Shown: positions 34,945 to 42,753 of the stretch, in pieces
How positions within the stretch are numbered: position 1 is the first letter of the stretch
Layout of the letters: every line of letters begins with the position of its first letter
NCBI GenBank assembly: GCA_947493335.1
Contig: CANLQO010000002.1
Coordinates: 372,001 to 436,000, forward strand
Direction of reading: 5' to 3'
DNA length: 64,000 nt
DNA from: an uncultured Paracoccaceae bacterium
GTDB lineage: Bacteria; Pseudomonadota; Alphaproteobacteria; Rhodobacterales; Rhodobacteraceae
The notes under the pieces: model-generated
What the model was told of the DNA's origin: nothing
The model's database searches: none
What the model saw: only the letters and a program-made list of their open reading frames with translations
Program-made: the position numbers and the translations under genes

Positions 34945-36309
34945 ATGACGCTTGATTGGCTCAAAGACCCAATTTCTGACGACGCGCCCGCAGGTCCAAA
35001 CCTCGAGGCCGAAGACGACGCCAGCTTTCTGGACTACTACTATGAAGCCGAAGCGCTCATGCCAGAACGCTACTTCACCCCCGGCATCAAAAGCGACAGC
35101 GATGAATTTACGCCCGGCGTGCTGTTCGACAAGAAGTCGATCAACCTCAAGGACGACCGCAAAAAGATCGAAGAGCTTCTCAAGCGCAGCCGCGATCTGC
35201 GCCTGTTGTCGCTTCTTGGGCGCCTATCTATCCTCTCGGGCGATTTGACCGGCTTTGTCGAGGCGCTTGAAGGCACCGCAGATCTGCTCGAGGCTTTCCC
35301 GGCCGAGTTGAACCCGACCGACATGACCGACAAGCGCGGCGCGCTGGATGAGCTTGGCAATTCAGTCGTCGTGGGCATCCCGCTGCAATACGTCGAACTC
35401 GCTGGCGCGGGTGAAGTCAGCTACCGTAGAATGCAAGTAGCGCTGGGAAAATCCGACCCCCGGCAGGGCGAATTGGGCCTTGATGCAGGCAAGCTTTCGT
35501 CTGAACTCGCCTCGCCCGGTAATGCCAAAGCCGTCGATGCGGCCCACGGTTTGCTGAACCGCGCCGCTGCTGCACTTGCGCGGATCAAGACTGCGGGGCT
35601 TTTGAACGATCCGCCGTTCAACCCTGCCGTTGATCCGACGGTCACGACGATCGCTGATATCCAGGGGATGATCGCTGCCAGTCGCGCTGACCTGCAACCA
35701 TGGTCCGCGGACGAAACAGCCAGCGATCCAACGCCGACCGCAGCGGATGACGCAGACGCCCCTTCCACCGACGGTGACGACAGCCCGTCACCGACGCCTG
35801 CCGCCCCCGTTGCGGCTCCGACCGTTGTCACAAAGATTCCATCTCGCACGGCAGCGATGCGCACGATCAGCGCGATCGAGGCCTATTTTGCCACCCACGA
35901 GCCTGCTGCGCCTGCGCTGTTGCTGATCACACAGGCCCGTTTACTGGTGGGCAAACCGCTGATCGAGGCGATTGAGACACTTTTGCCCGCTGATGCCCCT
36001 CGCGTGATGATCGACTTTGGCCCCGCCACCGGCTTCAAGATGGATATGAACCGCCTCAAGATGCTGGCCGGAGAATCCGCCAGCCTCGCGGGAACTGTCG
36101 AAGACGAAGACCCCGGCGAAGACCCGATTGTCGGCAACCGCGCGGATGTCGCCGGACATCTGTCCGCGCTCGAGGAATTCTTTCGCGCCCGTGAACCGGC
36201 TAGCCCGATCCCTGTTCTGCTGTTTCGCGCGCGGTCGTACCTCGAAAAAGACTTCTCCGCGATCGTCGCGGAACTCATACCACCTGCGGCTGAGATACAA
36301 AGCGAGTAA
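34945..36309 (+). CDS. tssA: T6SS protein TssA (ImpA type)
   Basis: The protein has 454 residues. The N-terminal ImpA domain begins LKDPISDDAPAGPNLEAE and covers about 8-140. An acidic and Thr/Ala-rich linker lies near 250-300. The C-terminus holds two copies of a helical motif with the pattern EPA.P (about 302-351 and 401-450), each ending in a leucine-proline turn. TssA organises baseplate and sheath polymerisation. The gene is 141 bases after tagH; that gap has no clear terminator. Confidence 0.92.
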   Translation: MTLDWLKDPISDDAPAGPNLEAEDDASFLDYYYEAEALMPERYFTPGIKSDSDEFTPGVLFDKKSINLKDDRKKIEELLKRSRDLRLLSLLGRLSILSGDLTGFVEALEGTADLLEAFPAELNPTDMTDKRGALDELGNSVVVGIPLQYVELAGAGEVSYRRMQVALGKSDPRQGELGLDAGKLSSELASPGNAKAVDAAHGLLNRAAAALARIKTAGLLNDPPFNPAVDPTVTTIADIQGMIAASRADLQPWSADETASDPTPTAADDADAPSTDGDDSPSPTPAAPVAAPTVVTKIPSRTAAMRTISAIEAYFATHEPAAPALLLITQARLLVGKPLIEAIETLLPADAPRVMIDFGPATGFKMDMNRLKMLAGESASLAGTVEDEDPGEDPIVGNRADVAGHLSALEEFFRAREPASPIPVLLFRARSYLEKDFSAIVAELIPPAAEIQSE

Positions 36310-36346
36310 ACAACTAGAATCGTTTCCCGCGCAGCCGTCACAACCG

Positions 36347-36375
36347 TTGACTCACACCACCATTCGCAGTTTCAT
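36347..36375 (+). promoter_or_regulatory. Possible promoter before tssB
   Basis: TTGACT (36347-36352) and TTTCAT (36370-36375) are separated by 17 bases; the -35 is close to consensus and the -10 weak. A strong GGGAG at 36390-36394 then precedes tssB. This could give separate, higher expression of the sheath genes. Confidence 0.3.
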
Positions 36376-36401
36376 CTGCTTCAAATATTGGGAGAAAAAT
36401 C

Positions 36402-36938
36402 ATGGCCTCAGATTCCGCAACAGGTTTCATCAAACGGAACCGCCCGCCACGCGTGAACATTTCCTATGCTGATCCATACGATGCCGAAAAGGTCGTTGAA
36501 CTGCCCTTCGTGATGGGCGTCATGGCCGATCTGTCCGGCAATGCCTCTCCGGTGGAAAAAGAGGCGATCGGCGACCGCGACTTTACCGATGTGACCAATT
36601 CCACGCTTGATGCTTATGTGGCGTCGGTGAACCCCGGTCTGTCGTTCAACGTCGAAAATAAGCTTGACCCCGACAGCACCGACCGTCTGGGCGTGAACCT
36701 TGAATTCAAGTCCATGGATGACTTTGGCCCCGCTCAGGTGGCCCGTCAGGTGCCCGCGCTGAAAAAGCTGCTGGAGGCACGCGAACAGCTTGCCAACCTC
36801 GCCCGCTACATGAACGGCAAATCCAAGGCACAGGACCACATCCGCGCGCTGCTGGACGATCCCGAACTGATGGCCGCTTTGGCCGAACGCGCCGGGTCCG
36901 ATGACGACGAAGACGGCGAAAACACCGATAACGCATAA
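36402..36938 (+). CDS. tssB: T6SS contractile sheath small subunit TssB
   Basis: The protein has 178 residues with the family features FIKRNRPPRVNISY, LPFVMGVMADLSG, RDFTDV and LGVNLEFKSMDDFGP. TssB and TssC form the contractile sheath around the Hcp tube. The acidic C-terminus (SDDDEDGENTDNA) is usual for the family. It is followed by tssC after 66 bases that hold a hairpin. Confidence 0.97.
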   Translation: MASDSATGFIKRNRPPRVNISYADPYDAEKVVELPFVMGVMADLSGNASPVEKEAIGDRDFTDVTNSTLDAYVASVNPGLSFNVENKLDPDSTDRLGVNLEFKSMDDFGPAQVARQVPALKKLLEAREQLANLARYMNGKSKAQDHIRALLDDPELMAALAERAGSDDDEDGENTDNA

Positions 36939-36949
36939 AATACGGAGTG

Positions 36950-36970
36950 CGCCAAACCGGCCGGTTGGCG
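36950..36970 (+). repeat. Hairpin between tssB and tssC
   Basis: CGCCAA-A-CCGGCCGG-TTGGCG folds into a stem of up to ten pairs with one bulged A. There is no T tract, so mRNA protection or processing between the two sheath genes is more likely than termination. Confidence 0.45.
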
Positions 36971-37004
36971 TGCTATCAAAACGACGAACAGGGGACATCA
37001 CACG

Positions 37005-38501
37005 ATGGCAAACGACGGCACACAACAGGAAGGACAAGTCGAAGGCGGCGCGCTGAGCGAGCTCGACGAATTTTCCGACATCCTGCAAAAGACGATCAAG
37101 CCGCGCACCGAAGAGGCCTCGAAAGAGGTGGACAACGCGGTCACGACGCTGGTGAAAGAAGCACTCAGCGATGACACCGTTGTGCAGGAAGACATCATCG
37201 ACACGATCCAGGCAATGCTTGCCAAGATCGACAAGAAGCTGACAGATCAGGTCAACCAGATCATCCACGCCGATGAATTCCAAAAGCTGGAGGCAAGCTG
37301 GCGCGGTCTGGCCTATACGGTCAACAACTCTGAAACCGACAGCAGCCTGCGCGTTAAGGTGATGAACGTCGGTAAGGATGAACTGAAGTCAGAGATGCGC
37401 CGCTATCCCGGTGCCAAGTGGGACAAATCCCCACTGTTCACCAAAATCTACAGCCAGGAATTCGACACGCTGGGCGGCAAACCCTACGGCGCGATTGTTG
37501 GCGACTTCTACTTTGATCACTCCTCGGGTGATGTGAACCTGTTGCGCGACATGGGCAAGATTGCTGCCGTCGCACATGCACCGTTCCTGACCTCTGCCGC
37601 GCCCGCACTGCTGGGCATGGACGACTGGACCGAAATGCCAAACCCGCAGGACCTGAACGAGATTTTCGACACCCCCGACTACGCGGGCTGGAACTCTCTG
37701 CGCGAAAGCGAAAACTCGCGCTATATCGGCATGACACTGCCGCGCGTTCTTTCGCGCGAGCCTTACAGCCAGAACTCGACCTCCGTCGTTGAAGAATTCA
37801 ACTTTGAGGAAGAGACCGATGGCCACGCCGGCACACAATATGCCTGGATGAATGCGGCCCATGCCATGGCCGTGAACATCAACCGTGCGCACAAGGAACA
37901 CGGCTGGACCGTCCGCATCCGCGGCGTGCAGTCGGGTGGTGAGGTGATGAACCTGCCGACCCACACCTTTGACACGGGTGACGGCGCCAAAGACATGAAG
38001 ATCCCGACCGAGGTGTCGATCACCGACCGTCGCGAAGGTGAACTGTCGAAGGCGGGCCTTATCGGCCTCGTCCACCGCAAGCACACTGACAAGGCGGCCT
38101 TTATTGGTGGTCAGTCGCTTTATAAGCCTAAGAAGTTCGTGGATGCAGAGGCGACAGCCTCGGACAACATGTCCTCGCGTCTGCCCTACATCTTCGCTGT
38201 GTCCCGCTTCAGCCACTATCTGAAATGCATGGTCCGCGACAAAGTCGGCGGCACGCCCGACCGGACACAGATTCAGAACGATCTGCAAAGCTGGATCAAC
38301 AACTACGTCACCGCCAATCCTTCGACCGCAAGCGAAAAGGAAAAGGCCCGCAAACCGCTGGCAGCTGCCACGGTCCAAGTCATTGAGGACGAAGAAAACC
38401 CTGGCTACTACATGGGTAAATTCTTCCTCAAACCCCACTTCCAGATGGAAGGAATGGATATCGGGATGAGCCTTGTATCCAAGCTGCCATCTGGTGGCTA
38501 A
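37005..38501 (+). CDS. tssC: T6SS contractile sheath large subunit TssC
   Basis: The protein has 498 residues with the expected TssC core: IDKKLTDQVNQIIHADEFQ, LEASWRGLAYTV, GAIVGDFYFDHSSGDV, PRVLSREPY and the conserved C-terminal KFFLKPHFQMEGMDIGMSLV. Length and ends match full-size VipB/TssC. It pairs with TssB. Confidence 0.98.
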   Translation: MANDGTQQEGQVEGGALSELDEFSDILQKTIKPRTEEASKEVDNAVTTLVKEALSDDTVVQEDIIDTIQAMLAKIDKKLTDQVNQIIHADEFQKLEASWRGLAYTVNNSETDSSLRVKVMNVGKDELKSEMRRYPGAKWDKSPLFTKIYSQEFDTLGGKPYGAIVGDFYFDHSSGDVNLLRDMGKIAAVAHAPFLTSAAPALLGMDDWTEMPNPQDLNEIFDTPDYAGWNSLRESENSRYIGMTLPRVLSREPYSQNSTSVVEEFNFEEETDGHAGTQYAWMNAAHAMAVNINRAHKEHGWTVRIRGVQSGGEVMNLPTHTFDTGDGAKDMKIPTEVSITDRREGELSKAGLIGLVHRKHTDKAAFIGGQSLYKPKKFVDAEATASDNMSSRLPYIFAVSRFSHYLKCMVRDKVGGTPDRTQIQNDLQSWINNYVTANPSTASEKEKARKPLAAATVQVIEDEENPGYYMGKFFLKPHFQMEGMDIGMSLVSKLPSGG

Positions 38502-38523
38502 GCCCTGCTAATTTTAACCCCCC

Positions 38524-38550
38524 TGTCGGGAACACATAGAAAGACCGACA
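38524..38550 (+). repeat. Stem-loop in the leader of hcp
   Basis: TGTCGG and CCGACA are perfect 6-base arms around 15 bases, ending 22 bases before the hcp start and just before its strong AAGGAG. The stem may mark a processed or stabilised 5' end of the hcp message. Confidence 0.4.
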
Positions 38551-38572
38551 TTTCTAAAAGGAGAAGACCCCA

Positions 38573-39055
38573 ATGGCAGTTGATATGTTCTTCAAGATCG
38601 ACGGTATCGACGGCGAATCGAAAGACGCCTCGCATACCAATGAGATTGACGTTCTCGCATGGAGCTGGGGAATGTCCCAGTCTGCAACCACCCACATCGG
38701 TGGCGGCGGTGGTTCCGGCAAGGTCAACGTGCAGGACATTTCGTTCACCAAGTATGTGGACAAGTCCTCGCCCGAGCTGATGAAAGCCTGTATGACCGGC
38801 CGTCACATCGCGACTGCAACACTTGTCGTGCGTAAAGCTGGCGACAAGCCGCTGGAGTACATGACCATCAAGATCAGCGACATCATCGTGTCTTCGGTTT
38901 CGACCGGCGGTTCCGGTGGCGAAGATCGCCTGACCGAAAACATCTCGCTGAACTTCAGCCAGGTTGACTACACCTACATCGAACAGACCGATACGGGTGC
39001 AGAAGGTGCCAAGCCTGACGTCAAGTGGGACATCGCCAAGAACGAAGCGATGTAA
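38573..39055 (+). CDS. tssD: T6SS tube protein Hcp (TssD)
   Basis: The protein has 160 residues beginning MAVDMFFKIDGIDGESKD, with DVLAWSWGMSQSAT, DISFTKYVDKSSPELMKACMTGRHI and the C-terminal ISLNFSQVDYTYIEQ, all typical of Hcp. Hexameric rings stack into the tube that is fired by the sheath. AAGGAG upstream is strong. The gene is flanked by stem-loops on both sides, which suggests a separately stabilised, abundant message. Confidence 0.98.
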   Translation: MAVDMFFKIDGIDGESKDASHTNEIDVLAWSWGMSQSATTHIGGGGGSGKVNVQDISFTKYVDKSSPELMKACMTGRHIATATLVVRKAGDKPLEYMTIKISDIIVSSVSTGGSGGEDRLTENISLNFSQVDYTYIEQTDTGAEGAKPDVKWDIAKNEAM

Positions 39056-39060
39056 TCCGC

Positions 39061-39120
39061 CGGGCAGACCACTGCCCGATGCGAAACGAACAGAACCGGC
39101 CTTCGTGTGGGGGCCGGTTC
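39061..39120 (+). terminator. Two hairpins after hcp
   Basis: CGGGCAG/CTGCCCG (39061-39078, loop ACCA) starts five bases after the hcp stop codon. GAACCGGCC/GGCCGGTTC (39093-39120, 10-base loop) follows. Neither has a T tract, so partial termination or 3' protection of the hcp message is likely, with read-through to tssE. Confidence 0.55.
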
Positions 39121-39198
39121 GTCCCCTGAACGGCATGACTTGCCCCGTCGCGGGCCGCGCGGTTCGCAGCGCTTCGCCCGACAGACAAGGCCCAAGAC

Positions 39199-39783
39199 AT
39201 GAACGCCACCACATCAAGAACGCAGGAAAAGACGCTGGCCCCCCGGGACCGGCATCAACTGTCTTTGATGCATGTTTTCCGCGCCGCACACGCCGACCGC
39301 GATGCTGCCAAGGAAGAACACTCGCTGATTGACGGCGACCGAGAGTTGACGCAGCGCAGCAAGGAACGCCGCGCTGGAACCGACGAAGAGACCCTGCGCC
39401 AGCACCTCAGCCGTGACATGGCCAGCCTGATGAACACGGTCAATCTGGACGCGACCGTCCCGCTTGATGATCATCCTTATCTGCGCAAATCTGTGGCGAA
39501 TTTCGGCTTTGGTGACCTCAGCCAGCTTGCAGGCACGGTCGATGGCCCGGCCCAGATCGCAGCGCTGATCCGCAAAACTCTGCTGGCCTTCGAGCCGCGC
39601 CTGATTGCCGACACGCTTGAAGTCACCGCATCCGAGGACAATGACGCCGCAGGTGCTAGGCTGACGTTTGATATCTCGGCCGAAATGGCCGCCTCTCCGG
39701 TTGATATACCGCTCAACTTCGTGGCCGAGGTCGACAATGGCGCGGGCAAAATCCAGATGACCAAACTGCGGGTGCAAACGTGA
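39199..39783 (+). CDS. tssE: T6SS baseplate protein TssE
   Basis: The protein has 194 residues. The gp25-like domain (about 65-185) includes LRQHLSRDMASLMNTVNLD, HPYLRKSVANFGFGDLS and IRKTLLAFEPRL. An N-terminal extension of about 60 charged residues is longer than in many TssE. Its stop overlaps the GTG start of tssF (GTGA), so baseplate genes E, F and G are translationally coupled. Confidence 0.93.
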   Translation: MNATTSRTQEKTLAPRDRHQLSLMHVFRAAHADRDAAKEEHSLIDGDRELTQRSKERRAGTDEETLRQHLSRDMASLMNTVNLDATVPLDDHPYLRKSVANFGFGDLSQLAGTVDGPAQIAALIRKTLLAFEPRLIADTLEVTASEDNDAAGARLTFDISAEMAASPVDIPLNFVAEVDNGAGKIQMTKLRVQT

Positions 39784-41717
39784 AGAAGGAATTCCGCGAT
39801 ACCTATAACCGCGAACTTGCGCTGCTTTATGAACGCTCTGCCGAGTTCGCCAAAGACTACCCCGGCATTGCGGACCGTCTGGGGGGGCTGGTGCGCGAGA
39901 ACCTTGACCCTGCCGTCGCCGGTTTGCTGGAAGGCACCGCCTTTATGGCCGCGCGGGTGCAACTGAAAATTCAGGACGAATTCCGCACGTTTTCCACGGA
40001 ACTGCTTAATCAGGTTTTCCCTGACGCACTCATGCCGACCCCGTCGGTGATGTTGGTGCAAGGCAATCCGCCATACGACAACAAAGACCTCGTGGACGGT
40101 CTGCACTTTGATGCGGGCGCCTATCTTGATGCCCGGTTTGTCGATGCCGATCAGCGCGTGTCTTGCCGCTACCGCCTCTGCGCTCCGCTTTCAATCTGGC
40201 CCCTGACGGTCAGCGCCGCGACATACCACGCCAGCCCCGCCCCTTTCCTCGCGGCGGGCGAATCCGAGGTCGCAAAAGGCACCAAAGGTGGGTTGCACCT
40301 GACCATTCACCGCCCGCGCGCCGCCGACAGCGATCAGGACGGCGGCCCGCTGTCCGAGGTGGCTGTCGACAGCCTGCCGATTTATCTAATCGGCGATCTG
40401 CCCGATGCCGTCGCGCTATACGAACAGATTTTCTGTGACCTCAACCGGGCCTCGTTGCGCTACCTCGACAAACACGGCGATCCGGTTTTTGTCCGCCTTG
40501 ACCCGCGCTCCATCGAACAGCTCGGCTTTGACGACGACGACCACCTCTTTCCGCGCAATGGTTCCATGTTCGAAGGTTTTGCCCGCCTGCGCGAGACATT
40601 TGTCTTCCCGCGCAAAACCTTGGGCCTGCGTTTGACGGGGCTCAAGAATACGCTGCCGCATGTGATCGGCTCGGAGATTCAGCTTTTGCTTGAATTCGGC
40701 CACGCCAATCAGGGACTTGCCGCGCGGGTCGAGGCCGCCGACTTTGCCCTTAACGCCGCCCCCGCCGTGAACCTATTTGAGGAACCGGCCAGCCAGATCC
40801 GCATGGATGGCAAGCGCACCGAATACGTGGTGACCCCCGACAGCAGCCCGCTGACGCACTACGAAATCCATCAGGTTACTGCCGTCAACGCCTATTACGC
40901 CGACCTATCGTCAAAGGTCCCGGTGCATCCACTTTATGCAGTCCCCCAAGGCATCGGCAAACCGCGTCAGGCGCTCTATTTCACCACCCGCACCCGACAG
41001 CGGCGACCTACCGCCAAAGAACGCCGTTTTGGCGCGACCCAGCGCTATCGCGGGACCGAGACGTTCATCTCGCTCTATGAGCCGCCTGAAACCGGCGCGC
41101 AGGGGCGGGCCCAGCGCCTACAGGTGCGCACATTATGCTCCAACCGCCACCTGCCGGAGTACCTGCCAATCGCGCAATCCCGCGATGACTTTCACATGTG
41201 CGATGATGTCTCGGTGTCGCTTGCCGTGGTCGCCGGACCCACACCGCCTCGCGCCGCACTCACCGACATCGAAAAGAATGCAGGCCACCGCAACACCGCG
41301 GGCGACAACTACTGGCGGTTGATCAGCTACCTGTCGCTGTCGCAATTCACGCTTGATGGCAATGATGCCGTTTCTGCCGCCGACAGCCTGCGCGAGATGC
41401 TTTCGCTATTCGCCGACCTCTCTGACAGCGTGACAGAGGCGCAATTGCAAGGCATCAAAGAGGTGCAGACACGCCCTGTCGTCCGCTCCATTCTGCGCTC
41501 GGGCAGCTATCATGCCGCCCGCGGGATCGAGGTGCGGATTACTTTCGACGAAAGCGCTTTCGAAGGCTCCGGCGTCATCTTGCTCGGGGCCGTGCTTGAT
41601 CGGTTCCTTGCCGAATATGCAGCCGTCAACAGCTTTACCCAGACCATCATCGCCAGCCAGGAACGCGGTGATATCACAACTTTCCCGCCGCGCACCGGAT
41701 CGGGGCCGTTGATATGA
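39780..41717 (+). CDS. tssF: T6SS baseplate protein TssF (VasA/ImpG)
   Basis: The protein has 645 residues and starts with GTG. The N-terminal FRDTYNRELALLYERSAEFAKDYPGIADRLGG is a clear family signature, followed by LLEGTAFMAARVQLKIQDEF and PDALMPTPSVML. TssF, TssG, TssE and TssK form the baseplate wedge. It overlaps tssE by four bases and tssG by four bases. Confidence 0.97.
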   Translation: MKKEFRDTYNRELALLYERSAEFAKDYPGIADRLGGLVRENLDPAVAGLLEGTAFMAARVQLKIQDEFRTFSTELLNQVFPDALMPTPSVMLVQGNPPYDNKDLVDGLHFDAGAYLDARFVDADQRVSCRYRLCAPLSIWPLTVSAATYHASPAPFLAAGESEVAKGTKGGLHLTIHRPRAADSDQDGGPLSEVAVDSLPIYLIGDLPDAVALYEQIFCDLNRASLRYLDKHGDPVFVRLDPRSIEQLGFDDDDHLFPRNGSMFEGFARLRETFVFPRKTLGLRLTGLKNTLPHVIGSEIQLLLEFGHANQGLAARVEAADFALNAAPAVNLFEEPASQIRMDGKRTEYVVTPDSSPLTHYEIHQVTAVNAYYADLSSKVPVHPLYAVPQGIGKPRQALYFTTRTRQRRPTAKERRFGATQRYRGTETFISLYEPPETGAQGRAQRLQVRTLCSNRHLPEYLPIAQSRDDFHMCDDVSVSLAVVAGPTPPRAALTDIEKNAGHRNTAGDNYWRLISYLSLSQFTLDGNDAVSAADSLREMLSLFADLSDSVTEAQLQGIKEVQTRPVVRSILRSGSYHAARGIEVRITFDESAFEGSGVILLGAVLDRFLAEYAAVNSFTQTIIASQERGDITTFPPRTGSGPLI

Positions 41718-42715
41718 AAAGACCCGCGCGCAAAGAGGTGCCAGAACACCCCGTTGACGGGATCGGCTTCCTGAACTTCCTGCGTGCGATCGAACAGCGC
41801 AGCACCGGAAAACCCCGCATCGGGGCCAATACATCGCTGCGTGAAGAGACGGTGAACATCGGGCAAGACCCGCTCATGGCCTTCCCGCTCAACGACCTCA
41901 ATCGGTTGATGGACGGCAAGCGCAGCCTGCCGGAAGTGCGCAACAACATCATCGGCTTCTTTGGTTCAAATGGCGCATTGCCGCTCGATATCACGGAAGA
42001 GGTTTATCGCTGGGCGCAGTCGGGCGACATGGCCTTTGTCCGCTTCACCGATATCTTCGCCACCCGCTTTCAGCAGCTCTTCTTCCGCGCGTGGTCCGAC
42101 AGCCGCGCAATCACCCAGTTCGATCATCCCGATGGTGACCGCTTCGCCGATTACGTCGGCGCCGTGCTCGGTATCGGTACGCCCGCGTTCCAAAGCCGCG
42201 ATGACCTCAACGACCTCAACAAGCTGTCACTTGCCCCGCTCGCTGTGGGTCGCGTCAAAAGCCCGCGCAAGCTGCAACAGATGCTCGAAACGGACCTTGG
42301 GGCTGATATTTCAGTCGAAGAGCACGTGCCCGTCTGGATCGCTTTCGAAGAAGACGCACAGAACGCCCTTGGCATGGCCGGATCGTCACTGGGGCGCGAC
42401 ATGTATCTGGGCGCGCGCGTGCAATCGGTCGAGGAAAAGATCGTCTTGCATATCCACACCAAAACGCTGGCCGAATATCGCGCCTTCCTGCCCGGTGGCA
42501 CGTCACATGCGCGCTTGCATGACATCGTGAACTGGTATCTTGGCGCCGCCTACGAAGTGAACGTCTCACTCACGCTGCCTGCCGATCAGGTGCAGGCCGC
42601 TACCATCGGCAAAAGCGCAGAGCTTGGCTGGATGGCCGTGATGCCACCGCGTGTGTCGCCACCGGCCAACACGCCCGTGCAAGGGGCCACATACGCCTTG
42701 ACCGAGGTCGCGTAA
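41714..42715 (+). CDS. tssG: T6SS baseplate protein TssG (VasB/ImpH)
   Basis: The protein has 333 residues with GIGFLNFLRAIEQRS near the start and IIGFFGSNGALPLDITEEVYR, a typical TssG segment, and the C-terminal YEVNVSLTLPADQV. It starts in an ATGA overlap with tssF. A possible promoter for tssH lies at its 3' end. Confidence 0.95.
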   Translation: MKRPARKEVPEHPVDGIGFLNFLRAIEQRSTGKPRIGANTSLREETVNIGQDPLMAFPLNDLNRLMDGKRSLPEVRNNIIGFFGSNGALPLDITEEVYRWAQSGDMAFVRFTDIFATRFQQLFFRAWSDSRAITQFDHPDGDRFADYVGAVLGIGTPAFQSRDDLNDLNKLSLAPLAVGRVKSPRKLQQMLETDLGADISVEEHVPVWIAFEEDAQNALGMAGSSLGRDMYLGARVQSVEEKIVLHIHTKTLAEYRAFLPGGTSHARLHDIVNWYLGAAYEVNVSLTLPADQVQAATIGKSAELGWMAVMPPRVSPPANTPVQGATYALTEVA

Positions 42716-42727
42716 CGCTTTGATAAT
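42698..42727 (+). promoter_or_regulatory. Possible sigma-70 promoter for tssH
   Basis: TTGACC and GATAAT each match five of six consensus bases and are separated by 18 bases. The -10 lies in an unusually AT-rich patch right after the tssG stop. AAGGGGACGG then precedes the tssH start. This would let ClpV be made apart from the baseplate genes. Confidence 0.45.
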
Positions 42728-42753
42728 ATATAAAATTTCCAAGGGGACGGAAA

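Noticed and set aside
37389-38438. 349-codon open frame opposite tssC
   Set aside because: It lies wholly within the conserved sheath gene and resembles nothing.
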